A stretch of DNA of 64,000 bases from Diabrotica undecimpunctata (GCF_040954645.1 NC_092810.1:74488660-74552659); one strand, 5' to 3'. Shown: positions 12,532 through 23,689, counted from the first letter of the stretch. Numbers and translations: made by a program. Notes: generated from the sequence alone by a model not told the origin.

Positions 12532-12670
12532 CTAAAACAGATAATAGTTATCACCAAAATACACCAAAATAACTACAGGTTTCAATTTTAAATCTGCTTT
12601 TTACTCTGTACAAATAGAAATGATAATAATATTCTGAAGCTATTTTCTTGTGGCATTTTAAATTAATTTA

Positions 12671-12860
12671 TATTTAAATGGGAATAAGCCACAATTAAAG
12701 GTTAAAATACGTTTATTGACGTTTCAATTTCCACTTCGGAAATCGTTCTCAAAATACAAACATTAGTTATGTTTGTATTTTGAGAACGATTTCCGAAGTG
12801 GAAATTGAAACGTCAATAAACGTATTTTAACCTTTAATTGTGGCTTATTCCATTTAAATA
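12671..12860. repeat. Near-perfect 190-bp palindrome (foldback repeat)
   Basis: The left arm from 12671 (tatttaaatgggaataagcc) is the reverse complement of the right arm ending at 12860, with a one-base indel (ggg/gg-type) near the outer end and a loop of about 5 nt (tagtt) near 12765. The unit contains gacgtttcaatttccacttc. Flanking sequence on the left (ctgaagctattttcttgtgg, 12635-12655) plus the arm end recurs inverted at 42020-42110, so this is the tip of a dispersed repeat family. Confidence 0.85.
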
Positions 12861-12959
12861 TAAATGATAATAATATGCCAAACAAAATTGAAAATACCAA
12901 TCATTCATATTATTAGATTAGGTATAATAATTAATTAATGAAATAATAAAAGAAATCTG

Positions 12960-13440
12960 GGAATTAAATCAAAGAAACAAATCAAAAGTGAAGAGTGAAA
13001 CATTATCCAAACCAATAATTACATAATCTTTAGGTAGTTGAAATTCATTAATAAAATTACTGAAGCTGAAAAAATCTTTTACAAAAAAGTTATTATCGGT
13101 CTCATATGCATCACTTAAAATTTTGTGTACAATGTTGCGATCAATTTTCACTAGGTAAGTCGATAGTAGATACAATAGGTCTTATTGTTAACTGTGGCTT
13201 GTGAATTTTTGGCAATGCATAAAATCGGCAGGCCACAGATTTATAATTACGTAATGTAGTTGTAGTTTGTTTATTTATTGATTTGCTCTTGTCTAAATCA
13301 GTTATTAACTTATTTGCTTTTTGCTGCAGTGAACAAGTGATGTCGGTATTGTGATTTATTAATGTATCTGTTTTGGTCTTGATAACAGTGACGTTTCCCT
13401 TGTCGCTATTAAGAATATAGATTTGATAATAAGGAAGTTA
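12960..13440 (-). pseudogene. Penelope-like retroelement, RT fragment
   Basis: The minus strand from 13440 reads NSDKGNVTVIKTKTDT, then CRFYALPKIHKPQ, RPIVSTIDLP and, at the end, QLPKDYVIIGLDNVSLFTFD. These are diagnostic N-terminal and motif-A segments of Penelope RT (family pattern LPKIHK, RPIVS, SLDVVSLFTN). Frame changes occur near 13165. Sequence stops at motif A near 12965, so the palm, YADD-type motif and endonuclease are missing. It lies next to the 12671-12860 palindrome. Confidence 0.8.
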
Positions 13441-13559
13441 TTTAATAATGCCTTTTTCAATATGATATTCTATAAAATAACATTTAAGGTCCAGTTTTTT
13501 ACCCAGGCTATGTTATATTAATTCATCTACATAAAAAACAAGGTAAGTATGTTGAAATT

Positions 13560-13860
13560 ACTTTTGTAAAACAAGTCAGTCAATATTAGACCTTTTGCAA
13601 CACTCGGAATAAACTTTAATAGTAATTTACGTAACAAGTTCCGAAAGTGATATTTTACGAGAAGAGTAGGAAGTTTCCAAGGAGAGGCGTAGGCGAGTTC
13701 TGAAATCCTGCGAGTCTCGTAAGATTACTTTTGGATCGTGTTACGTACAATATTTTTTCTGCAGCCGTTTTGTATGTTAAAAAGAATATTTGGATAAACT
13801 CTACTTATGAACTTTTATGAAACACTTTAAAAGTTACTGTTGTGAATTCAACATTAGAAA
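13560..13860. other. Flank of the Crypton-like element with repeated motif
   Basis: Contains taacaagttccgaaagtgat and ctgcagccgttttgtatg. The second resembles acggctgtagaaaaatgatg on the other side, near 14998, in inverted orientation. These may be the ends of the recombinase element, but the boundary is uncertain. Confidence 0.35.
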
Positions 13861-13863
13861 AAT

Positions 13864-14934
13864 CTACTTATGGATATTAATAACACAATTATAACAATTA
13901 TTTACATTAATATTGTTAGGAATATTAACAGAAGTGGCAGTATTGAAATTAGTGTTAGACGTGTCAGTACTTTTACTATTTTTTGAGATGTTAACTTGGT
14001 TGCGGCCATTTTCAATCTGTGAAACTATGTGAATTTTATTTCTTAAAGAATTTTCTACGTATCCCTCTGCTACATTAGTTGATTGCCATCCTCCGTGTCT
14101 TTTCAAGTTAGTTATAGTACCACCACTATCAGCCAGTAAAGTGGCTGAGCTCCTTCGTAGACAGTGCCCGGTGTATTCTTTGGGATGCGGTAATTTAAGA
14201 AATTCAGCAATAGTGCAGGCGATTTTTCCAAAAGTGTAAATACCAATAGGTTGTATAGTACGCCTTCCATTTTTGTAATATACAAATAATCTACGATGTT
14301 TGCTTGACGTAATGACAAATCTTTTCTGTATAAAGAAATGTTATTTTCTCCAAAAGCCACAAAGGTTCTTTCCACGTTCGTTTTAGAATTAGGAATTTTA
14401 ATCACTAACATGGTTATCTTATCTTCTATATTATCATCTAAACTCATTTTGCAAAGCTCCTCACGACTACAAGCACCTGCCAAACGAAGTATTAATGCAA
14501 ACTAAAATTTACAAAAATAATAATAAAAAAAAGAGAAATTAGATTATATAACCTTTGTCATTAAGTAGATCTTATCTTCAGCTTCTGATAAAAATTTATC
14601 TATTTCTTCTTTATTCAATACTTTCGATTTTTTTGGTTAGTAGCCGATGGAATTTCTTTTAAGGAAAACAGTAACTTTTGGATAGCGGCTTATATCTATA
14701 TTATTTTTAATGTCAAGTGTGGACTTAAGCATCGAGTAATTGCTCCAAAGACTTGATGGCTTCAAGATATTAGATTTTTCAATTAGATATGTAAGAATGA
14801 GTTCTTCATTTATAGTATGTACATTTTTATCATTGCTCCATTTTTGAAAGAAATCGTAGACCAATTCATACCTCTTCCTTGACTTTACCGGCAATAATTC
14901 ATAAATAACGGCTTTAGTAGTTTTCCCTTATCTC
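13864..14934 (-). pseudogene. Crypton-like tyrosine recombinase, two exons, one frameshift
   Basis: The N-terminal core-binding part at 14934-14553 reads TTKAVIYELLPVKSRKRYE to DKIYLMTK. A GT-AG intron of 51 bp (14502-14552) is inferred, after which FALILRLAGACSREEL opens the catalytic domain. Near 14300 the frame shifts and continues RRLFVYYKNGRRTIQPIG, then EYTGHCLRRSSATLL and KRHGGWQSTNVAEGYV. These give the HxxR, H/W and nucleophile Tyr positions of tyrosine recombinases. At the first catalytic Arg (RxxEL) the aligned residue appears to be Ser. The closest known class is Cryptons and their domesticated relatives; the family assignment is inferred from motifs. Confidence 0.72.
14502..14552 (-). 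other. Putative 51-bp intron inside the recombinase gene
   Basis: Minus-strand GTTATATAATC at 14552 and TTTGTAAATTTTAG ending at 14502 bracket an AT-rich, stop-containing stretch whose removal joins YLMTK to FALILRLAG in frame. It would be at the lower size limit for insect introns. Confidence 0.55.
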
Positions 14935-15307
14935 ATCTGTACTGTGTAAAATGGTACTTTCGATTTAATAAATCATACCGAAAGTTTTATTTCTGGGACG
15001 GCTGTAGAAAAATGATGTTTTTGACTGATTATTTGACTTCTTGTCACATTATGTTTTATTATATGTTTGAATTTTTGTATTTTACGATTATGTATTATAT
15101 TGTTTTTCATTTTAACATGGCTTGCAAACTATTCTAATCTCAACATTCAGGAAATACTTTTTACAAATAGAATGTCATAAAACTAATTACAGTAAACAGT
15201 TTCGAATGCTCGACTTTTAATAAAAGAGTCTATATGTGTTTTAATCACTAGGCCTTTTGACCGCAACCTCACGAATCTTTGGAAGTTTTAATTTATTATA
15301 TATACGA

Positions 15308-15308
<1 letters not shown>
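14935..15308. other. Laminin intron, no clear feature
   Basis: AT-rich. Contains a short inverted pair (actttcgatttaataaatc with ccgaaagt) at 14957-14985, possibly the upstream end of the recombinase element. Confidence 0.35.

Positions 15309-15374
<66 letters not shown>
15309..15374. repeat. (TA)n microsatellite at the Tigger left end
   Basis: Uninterrupted TA tract directly abutting CAGTATACTCCCTC, the first bases of the Tigger element. TA is also the target site of this superfamily. Confidence 0.95.
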
Positions 15375-15377
<3 letters not shown>

Positions 15378-17478
15378 TATACTCCCTCTGTAACGAACAC
15401 GGTTATTACGAGGTTTCGCTTATAACGAGGGACACTAGATGTCCCGTGAAATTTCTATTGAACTATAACCCTCTATAGGGAGGCAAATTTGATTATAACG
15501 GGAGAAAATAAGATTGAAAAACCTGTTTTTTTTACGTTTTTGGCCTAGCCGTGGCTCTAAATAATTACCGTTTTTAACTGCCGCCTGCAATAAACTTCTT
15601 CTGTTTAATCTACCGACCGATATTGTGTTGTCGGAAATTTACAATTTATGATTCACAAGTGTTAGTGTAGGGGTTTGAACATTCGCATCTAATACGTAAA
15701 GAGGCTTAAAAACATGACAAATGAAACAAATTTCACCAGAATTTCATTTCACAGTTGTTTTTGTCGTAGATGTTTATCGTTTGTTTCCTGATTGTGCTTT
15801 CGCATCTTGAAAGTTGCGTTGCAGATTATATAGTCCCATATATTACACACTATGACTCCTAAAAGAAAAGCATTTAGTTTAGGAGAAAAAATTAACATCC
15901 TTAAAGATGTTGAGAACGGTAAGAAGAAAGCAGAAGTTTGTCGTAAAAGAGGAATTTCAAGTTCCACTCTATCTACCATGCTCAAAAATAAACACAAGAT
16001 TTTCGAAGCAGGTTGGTCTTTTTCCGGTAAATCAAAAAACTACGTACCGCAACTAATAAAGAACTCGATACTGCAATGATCAAATGGTTTACCGTAAACA
16101 GGACTGCGAATGTTCCAATAAGTGGACCACTGCTTCCAGAAAAAGGGACACAGTTTTCGCAGGCGCTAGGTGGTGATGAAAATTTTAAAGCATCGGTGGG
16201 TGGATTAGCCGTTTTAAGGCCAGACACGAAATTACATGTGGAAAAATTTGCGGTGAAGCGAAGAGTGTTTCCAAAGAAGTCTCCGACAACTGGTTGAAAT
16301 CATGGCCTACAATAAGACAAAATTACAATGACGATAATGTTTTCAATGCCGACGAGCTAGGACTTTTTTTAAACTTACTCCAGATAAGACCCTCAAATTA
16401 AAAAATGAACGTTGTATAGGTGGCAAGTTATTAAAAGAAAGGGTAAGTGCACTTGCGTGTGCCAACATGTCCGGTTCCGAAAAAAGGAAGTTAGTCGTCA
16501 TTGGGAAATATTAAAAATATCTGTTTCAGAGGTGTGAATCAGCTTCCTGTCACATACCAATTTAATAAAAAATCGTGGATGACAACGGAGATTTTTAGTG
16601 GAGAACTTTTGAAGAAAGACAAAGAGTTGGGACATCGAAATATTCTTTTAATTGTTGACAATTGTAAAGCCCATCCGAAAGTTAACGGTTTAAACACATT
16701 TAACTCCTTTTTTTACACCCAAATTGCACATCTGTTCTACAACCGATGGATCATGGCATCATAAGGTCCCTTAAAGTTCACTACGGAAAACTTTTAGTTA
16801 GGCGGATCCTGAATAATGTGAAAAACCGTAGTGAATCTCTTGTTACTTTATTAGATGCCATAAATTTCATCCACAAAGCATGGACGAAGATGAATATCCT
16901 GTAACAGAGTGGTTGAGGTTACAACAGCAAAGTCAAGAACTAACCCAACTCAACAATGACGAGTTTGCTGAATTTATTGCCATAGATGATGACGTCATTG
17001 TTTGTGACCTTCCGATGGATAGTGAAATTATCGCGGAAGTAATAAATCCGCCTGCGGAGCGAGTTATCGTCAGTGACAAAACTGATGAAGATGTAGAAGA
17101 TAATCGTGGTGAATCTACGCAAGAAGGTCCTAATAGACAAGATGTGGAAAGTGCTTTAAACGTTGTAAAAAACTTTTTCCAAAGACAAAAGGCAAATGAA
17201 GAAGCATACAACTGTTTCACATATTATTTAGAAAATATGATAGACAGAATGATACTGGACACTTTAAAGCAGTTAAAAATGACAGACTTCTTCCAATTGC
17301 AGAAGCAATAGTTTATGTTATCCTTGAAAATACGCTTTATACATTATGTAGTTGGAAAAAAATGTAAGCACAGATTTTTTGTTTTAACGTAATATCATTG
17401 ACAATAAAAGTAATCGAGATCGGCTTATAACGAGGTAAATAGTCAGCCATTTCAGTTCTCGTTATAAAGGGAATTGTA

Positions 17479-17479
<1 letters not shown>
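15375..17479 (+). mobile_element. Tigger/pogo DNA transposon, inactive
   Basis: The left end is cagtatactccctctgtaac, with an inner cttataacgagg motif. The right end, read in reverse, is atacaattccctttataacg, again followed by an inner cctcgttataagc. The ends are thus imperfect terminal repeats built from TTATAACGAG motifs, as is typical of Tigger elements. The last bases on the right run into a CT-rich minisatellite and are eroded. The element contains the broken transposase listed separately. Confidence 0.85.
15852..17311 (+). pseudogene. Tigger/pogo transposase with CENP-B-type DNA-binding domain, broken
   Basis: It starts at ATG 15852 with KRKAFSLGEKINILKDVENG and VCRKRGISSSTLSTMLKN, the helix-turn-helix of pogo transposases. 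After frame breaks it continues with MIKWFTVNRTANVPISGPLL (16076). The catalytic core shows FNADELG (about 16346), LLIVDNCKAHP (about 16650) and PMDHGIIRSLK (about 16745), the three Asp of the DDD core. The acidic C-terminal tail starts near 16880 (DEDEYPVTEWL) and ends at TAG/TAA 17311. At least three frameshifts are needed to follow it, near 16040, 16220 and 16520-16700, so it is non-functional. Confidence 0.88.
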
Positions 17480-17520
<41 letters not shown>

Positions 17521-17696
17521 ATAAACTCTTTCCCTCTCTAATAAACTCTTTCTCTCTCTAATAAACTCTTTTTCTCTCTAATAAACTCTCTCTCTCTCTC
17601 TAATAAACTCTCTCTCTCTAATAAACTCTCCCTCTCTCTAATAAACTCTCTCTCTCTCTCTCTAATAAACTCTCTCTCTCTCTAATAAACTCTCTA
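17480..17696. repeat. CT-rich minisatellite with TAATAAACTCT units
   Basis: About nine copies of a unit made of (CT)n followed by taataaactct, with variable CT length. It begins exactly at the Tigger right end. Confidence 0.9.
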
Positions 17697-18330
17697 ATGC
17701 TGGTTTTAAAGCTGTATTAAGTATGCTTCAAAATAGTAAAATAGGGTAGTGTAGTACTTTTCTGACGTATACTCCAGTATATTAAGTAAATTACCTACCT
17801 AATATCAAAAATAAATCAAAAAATTTTTTAGTTATTGTGTTCCCATCATTATAAATTCAAATTAGTAGGTTATAAGGAGAATGTATTCCATTATTACGTA
17901 TTACATTATACAATTTTGTAAAGTTTGTTTGGCAGAAAATGGTTGACTTAAATTAGTGCCGTGATAAATATTATTAAATTTATTTGACTTGGCCCGTTGT
18001 TAAGATCTTGTACCTCAGGTAAACCATTGTTACCAAAAACCGGCCTTTTATACTATTATCGGTTAACCCAGGATGTTTATAGTCGATACTAATTGAAGTC
18101 AACCATTTACTGCTAAACAAACTTTAAATGTCAATAATTATAGTATTTGTGTAATTTAACGCAGTGTGTACCATTTGTTTTTATCCTCGGTTTCAGTTAC
18201 CGTGTGTAACGTTAAATGAAACCACGGTACGTAATGTGCATATCTTAACGTAATGTGCGGAACTATTACTACCACCCATGGATAGAAAGCTACTATTACA
18301 GTTTAAAATTAGCTATAAGTACATGCTCAC
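17697..18330. other. Laminin intron, no feature
   Basis: AT-rich sequence up to the donor of the LE exon. No element recognised. Confidence 0.5.
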
Positions 18331-18622
18331 CCTGTTACTCCTGGTCGACAATAACATTGACCTGTCAGAAGGTCGCATGTTTGGTTGTAAGATCCAATTG
18401 GATCACAGTTACAAGCATGACATCCCTCGCCACTCATAATATTGTAGTAGCCAGCTTCACATCGATCGCAATTAAATCCCACAACGTGTGATTTACAGGA
18501 ACATGTTCCAGTTGTTTGATCACAATTTGGAGCACCTGATTTTTCTGCTTCGGTTCCTACTGGATAGCATGTACAGGGTTTACAATCGCCTTTTGGAAGA
18601 ACTACTGCATTGCCATAAAAAC
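18331..18622 (-). CDS. LanB2: Laminin gamma exon: LE modules after the nidogen site
   Basis: The 292 bp exon begins after TTTTTAAG with GFYGNAVVLPKGDC and ends at donor GTGAGCATG in phase 2 after CRPGVTG. It encodes one full LE module (CTCYPVGTEAEK to GYYNIMSGEGC) and most of the next (CNCDPIGSYNQTC). The two-base remainder GG is completed by A at the start of the 12531 exon to give Gly. N-glycosylation sequons such as NQT are visible. Confidence 0.93.
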
Positions 18623-18769
18623 CTTAAAAAATTTAAGATATTAAGTTTTTATTTAACAGTGAAATTACTGTAAGAAAACAAATAAAATTAATGATAATTG
18701 TGTGTATAGAGTTAAAACAATATTTATCCTTTGAGTAAAAAATGTAGTTAAATGTAGTTAGTATGTATC

Positions 18770-19115
18770 GACGTTAAAAGTCCAACTTTCAGGTCCATAC
18801 AAAAGTACGGACCATACATAGCATCTTGTAAACTCTTCACGGTTTTCCAAATTCAATGAGTTTTTGGTCATATCCTGTTGATTGGTCACCAAATATTTAG
18901 TTTTATGGATGTTTTTCGGCAGTCCTTAATCTCTGCATTCCGTCAACTCTATTTATTAGTTTTTGCGGATTGTCGATGTTTTTAGCTAGAATCACTGTAT
19001 TGTCGGCATATCGTATACTGTAATAATGTATAATTCCTTTTTGATTTTTTAAAGCCTCCCTAAATATATTCTCGGAATACACGTTAAAAAGGGTGTGGTC
19101 AGTATATTAGAAATA
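18770..19115 (-). pseudogene. RTE-like retrotransposon, RT fragment
   Basis: The minus strand from 19115 reads NVYSENIFREALKNQKG, then IRYADNTVILAKNID (YADD changed to YADN), NRVDGMQRL and, after stops, a trace of the region following RT (LCMVRTFVW). It is a short 5'- and 3'-truncated copy inside the 571-bp laminin intron, on the same strand as laminin. Confidence 0.75.
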
Positions 19116-19193
19116 TTTAACATGTCTTCGATTGTAAATAATCTAATACATAAAATAAAATAAAATACCTTATTTATTAAAAAAATTAACTAC

Positions 19194-19496
19194 CTGCTAA
19201 ACACTCTTGGCATTGTACTCCTCCAGTATTATATATACATCTAAGGCATTCTCCAGTCGTCGTATTACAGTTACCAATTGCATTGAGATCAATATTTTTG
19301 TTACATTCACATTCAACACAAGGAGAAGGTGGCCCATATCTACCAATTGGATCTCCGAAATAACCATCTGAACACAGGTCGCACTTATGACCAGTATATC
19401 CAGTAGGACATTCAGTACACATAGTCAAGTCGTCATCAATTTGTATACATGCTCCTCCTTCCGGACAACCACAAGGTTTGCAGTCATTAGGAGTTC
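19194..19496 (-). CDS. LanB2: Laminin gamma exon: LE modules with the nidogen-binding loop
   Basis: The 303 bp exon runs from acceptor TTTTTAG to donor GTAGTTAA, phase 1 at both ends. It encodes [16 protein letters not shown], then [14 protein letters not shown], then the module [15 protein letters not shown]. The last corresponds to the known nidogen-binding LE module of vertebrate gamma-1, whose loop is NIDPNAV. The binding Asp and Asn are kept and the Pro and Val positions are Leu and Ile here. The following IYNTGGVQC matches the accessory tyrosine region. An RTE remnant lies in the 571 bp intron just downstream. Confidence 0.94.
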
Positions 19497-20384
19497 CTAA
19501 AAAGATTACGAAACAATTTAAGATTAAAAACTTATGGAAATATTATGTGCTCTCAAAAATACTGCTACTGCATATACAGATTAACATAACAAACAGAAAA
19601 TTATACAGACCATATAGCCATCATCTACAGCCATTGTGGTCCCCATTTATTTCCACGCCATACTTTTTTCATAGTATGATAGCTACAGTACAACAAGAAC
19701 TTAAAGAGGTTAACGCGTTCTATAACAGAATCTACTAATTATACGAGGTGCAAATAAAATACGTTGTTTGAAATAAGAAAATCAAAATAATATGGGTTCA
19801 TAAGATTTTAACAGCTCTACATATTTGCCTTTTACTAAGTAATATGTGGTCCTTTATAGTGAGCCAGCTGTAACAACAGACGTATTCACGACGCGTTTTA
19901 GCAACTTAAAATTTGGTTAGCACAACTTATTTGAATCCTTAATTCTTGATTTCTTCTATGAAGGTAAAAAAAAGTGTTTTCTAAATCGAAAATTGAATTT
20001 TGAGAAATTAATTTTAAAACATGGAAAGTGGTAGATAACAACGTTTTTTTAAAATAATTTGTTTATGTAATTAATGGTCATATATGTTTATTTATAAAAT
20101 ACACATACCTATTGATAAACTTCCTTTCCAAATTGCTTCAGTTTGTCCACGAACACCATGTATAGACAATGTTTTGGCCAGACCTAGCATCATGCTATTA
20201 CTCAAGAGATACCCAAAAATGAGATTGAAAACATCACATACCTTCTGTTCAAGAAGGAGATCCTAGGTCAAGGATATTGTCGATGGCAGAATGACTTTTT
20301 TGAAAGCCATTTTGTTCCGTTATAAAAAGATTTTATATGAATATATATTTGATATAAAATATATGAATATATTTTATATAAAGA
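19497..20384. other. Laminin intron, no clear gene
   Basis: AT-rich. A cluster of tatatgaatatat repeats lies at 20330-20390. Open frames at 19478-19738 and 20084-20266 have no family features. Confidence 0.4.
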
Positions 20385-21130
20385 CCTTTATATGAATCAA
20401 GTGGCATCTGTGAGAGTAGGACTGGAATCTACATCATCTTTCTCAATCGAAAAAGGTGTACGACAGGGTAGTGTTCTGTCACCCCTCCTTTTTAATCTTT
20501 ACTCTGAAACGATTTTCGAGAGCCTTAAGTGACAGTGAAGATAGAATCAAAATCAACGGACAGACTATTAGCAATCTTCGCTATGCTGCTGATACAGTCA
20601 TAATAGCTGATAGCCAAGAAGCGCTACAACGATTAATAGATAGAATAAACATTGAAGGAGAACGATTGGGCTTGAAGATTAATATAGACAAGACGAAGGT
20701 AATGGTGGTTAGCAGAACACGAAATATGCAATTAAGTATAAGAGTTAACAACAACAACATCCAAAAGATCCCCTAGTTCAGATATCTCGGTAGTGGACCA
20801 GTAGTAACTCCCTGGACAGATCACACAACAAATGTCGAAGTATTAAATCGAATGGGCAGAGAACGAGAATTGCTACCAATAATAAAAAGAAGAAAAACTG
20901 CTTATCTGGGTCATCTATTTCGAAATTCCAAGTACCAGTTCTTAAAGCATATTATGGAATGGAAGATAGAAGGAAAACGGGGCATCGGAAGAAAGAAATA
21001 CTCATGGCTTAAAAACATAAGGGATTGGATAAACCTCGATGCCCATGCACTCTTTAGAGCCACACAAGGCCGAGAGGAGTATGCCAGGATTATCGCCAAC
21101 ATCCACTAATTGGATAGGGCACCGTAAGAA
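20385..21130 (+). pseudogene. RTE-like retrotransposon, RT C-terminal half
   Basis: Reads FSIEKGVRQGSVLSPLLFN (20440-20500), then after a frame change the palm as LRYAADTVIIADSQEAL. The YADD box is changed to YAAD here, which removes a catalytic Asp. It then gives LGLKINIDKTKVMVVSRT and, after one stop at 20774, the C-terminal tail RMGRERELLPIIKRRKTAYLG (in part) and GIGRKKYSWLKNIRDW. The same tail occurs in the 46344-47069 copy. 5'-truncated at about 20385; inactive. Confidence 0.85.
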
Positions 21131-21269
21131 AATAAAAAGATTTGATTTTTCCAAAGTCCACAATAGCCTAGAAAGTCTATTATTTTTTTCAGCAGAGATA
21201 AGTCGGTCTGTAAGACTCTGGATCGAGACGAGGTTTGTTGGGTTTTAAAATGAGAAATGGAAATTTAGA

Positions 21270-21690
21270 CAATTTAGCCAAACAAAGTTAAACAATTTGA
21301 GAAGATAATATTTTGAAGAAAATAGGTGATTAAGAAATATGACCGGAATGTCGTCTGGGCCAGCACTTAAATTTTTTAAGTGATCAAGAGAGAAGTTAAG
21401 CTCTTGGTAAATAACTGGACTTCGAGACAGGATTTTCTTTAGGTTCCACTTGGGACAAGGTAATTTTTGTTTTTTCTATCTTTCTATCTTGATGTTTAGG
21501 AAATAATCGTCACAGTTTTTACTTGAGTGATTTTCAAAGACAGTAGCTAGAGTATCCGCAATTTCTTGTAGAGAAGTTATAAGATTACCGTTAAACTTTA
21601 ATCTTGTAACTAAGGGTAAAGAATTTACGCCAGAAACACTTCTAACTTTTTTCCAGATGTCTGCCATGGGAATGGAGCTGTTTATATTAG
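21270..21690 (-). pseudogene. Jockey/I-like LINE fragment (linker between endonuclease and RT)
   Basis: The minus strand gives ADIWKKVRSVSGVNSLP, NLITSLQEIADTLATVF and, after a frame change, LKNLSAGPDDIPVIFL, the region just upstream of RT palm motifs. The same landmarks (NIWKKVRRIKGTK, LTPEPDDIHSFFL) occur in the LINE at 37240-42840, so both belong to similar clades. No catalytic motif present. Confidence 0.7.
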
Positions 21691-23479
21691 TAACCTATAT
21701 TTGTGATGATGTTAAAGTGGTATTTTATTGCAATTTAAATTTAAAAAAAGCATAAATCAGAAATAAATACGACCTTAATGTACGTGAATTAATTGAAACA
21801 AACTAAATAGTGTAAAAAACAGGTGTATTACAGAAAATAAAATGAAGATTTAACTACCGACGAGATGGAAGCTATTTTGTTCACTGTTTTTTTTTTGTTC
21901 ATTATTGTACGATTAATTGCAGACTTTGACTATTAACATTAGGTATGAGTCATATTTTATTGGTAGTTACTCTAAAAACCTCCACAGATCCAAATCATTT
22001 GCGTAGTTTTATTTCCCTTGAATACCATCTTTCCATCCATCCATATTTCTTGAAAGACAAGTATCTAAAGTCAATATGTGTTAAATCTCGCTAAATAACT
22101 AAGATATTCCAGCTTTATCTTCTTCACTGTAAACATAATGTGTTTATTGCTTTTTAATTTATCACACTTCCTTATTAGTAATGATATGTTCAGAATATTC
22201 GAATAATTCGTCGATATAATCATATTTCAAAGATAAATAGCTTTTTAGTAGTTGTTCTGTCATGACATGCTTCCTGTTCCATCACAAATTGAACCCCCTA
22301 ATTTGTAATTTTACATTAATCCTACGTTCTAATTTCACCTATATTATTGTAATAAATATCTATACTTTAATAGATAATATTCCAATAGTTTAATTACGAG
22401 GTTATTTACCTTTCGGTAAAATTAGATCAATTGCTAAATTATGTGTCAATAATTTCATTATATGTAAGCGAATTATATGTAAGCACTCGGTTCAAAGTAT
22501 AAGTTACAAGGTATGGTCTTTTTGATGAATTGTTGTTTTATTGAAAACTTATATATTAGGGTTAAACTCTTTTGTGTTCAAAGTCTTGGGTTTGTAGTAT
22601 AATCAGAATATTTACCTCATTAAGTACGTTAAGTCATTTTTTAAAGTTACGTCGAGTGTACTTTATTCTGAAGCTGCCAATAAATTATTTACTTCACCAC
22701 TTTGAATTATTTCACATTGTCGATCGAGAAGTTCGGACTATATATAGTAAACTTCCTATATAGTAAAACCGAGAATAAGTATGTACGATTAAACCAAATC
22801 TAATTATAATAGTGAAAAGTCCCTGCTGTAAATATGGTAAATATACTACAGTATGCTTACACATAGTAAATATATGCTCTATCTTAATAAAATTTGACCT
22901 TCCCTTCTCATTTCTGGATTTGATATCTAATATCTTGCCCCACTGATTGTGAACGATCACAATCAATATGATATAGGAACCAGCTATGTAGACAAAATAG
23001 GAAATAAAACTGGAAAGCAGTTAGACACATTAAAGAACATTAGAGTAAAGAAATTAAAAAAAAAAGAAAAGCATAAAAAATGTTACAAATTTTTTATACC
23101 TACATAAAGAACAATTTCTTTGGGGGGACATATTAGATGAACTAAACCAATAAGGAAAATATTTCAAAGACTTATAAAACGACGTAGAGAACGTAACAAT
23201 AACAGAAACACAAATAATGCAAAAAACGAACGATAGTTTCTACTTTAAATATTTGCATGGTTCAATTTAGAGACCTTAGTTTGCGAATATATGGATATTA
23301 TATTTAGATGGATGATGTCACATAACGGGTTTTTTTTTCAATAACAATCACTGACAATCACATTTCTTTTCGTCACTATCTACCACACGTATAAGAAAGA
23401 ACTGGGCCATTTAAAATAAATTATGAGAAAGAAGAATTTGCGTGATATATGAAATACACCAAATTTACTGCTTACTTAC
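21691..23479. other. Laminin intron, no recognised gene
   Basis: AT-rich. Includes a palindromic patch near 22945-22970 (attgtgaacgatcacaat). Open frames at 22572-22966 lack any family pattern. Confidence 0.4.
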
Positions 23480-23689
23480 CTCCTAAAGCATTTCCAAAAT
23501 ATCCTCTGGCACATAACTCACAGTTTTCACCTGCTGTATTGTGTGCACAAATACATCTACCAGTTTCGGAATCACATATTTCTGCATGGTTGTTACAATC
23601 ACACGGTACACAAGGCATAAATGATCCTCCCAAAGCAGGTTCGTGTCTAAATCCTGGAGCGCAAGATTCACAAAACTGTCCCACGTAAC
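23480..23689 (-). CDS. LanB2: Laminin gamma exon: second half of LE5 and LE6
   Basis: The 210 bp exon starts after TTTTTAG, completing the glycine codon from the 43029 exon, and ends at GTAAGTAAG in phase 1. It encodes [17 protein letters not shown], then [17 protein letters not shown] and the start of the next module ([15 protein letters not shown]). It continues the LE module split by the IV-A domain. The exon is an island of clean coding sequence between the 19.3 kb and 4.0 kb introns. Confidence 0.93.

Noticed and set aside
12042..12535. Open frames antisense to the large coiled-coil exon
   Set aside because: Shadows of laminin coding sequence on the opposite strand. No independent motif.
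15257..15478. Open frame through the TA microsatellite
   Set aside because: Repeat of Tyr-Ile from TATATA; overlaps the Tigger end.
17480..17696. CT/TAATAAACTCT array considered as a CRISPR-like or regulatory array
   Set aside because: Units are variable microsatellite blocks without unique spacers, in an animal intron.
22945..22970. Possible operator-like palindrome attgtgaacgatcacaat
   Set aside because: Short and imperfect, in the middle of a eukaryotic intron; chance palindrome is more likely.
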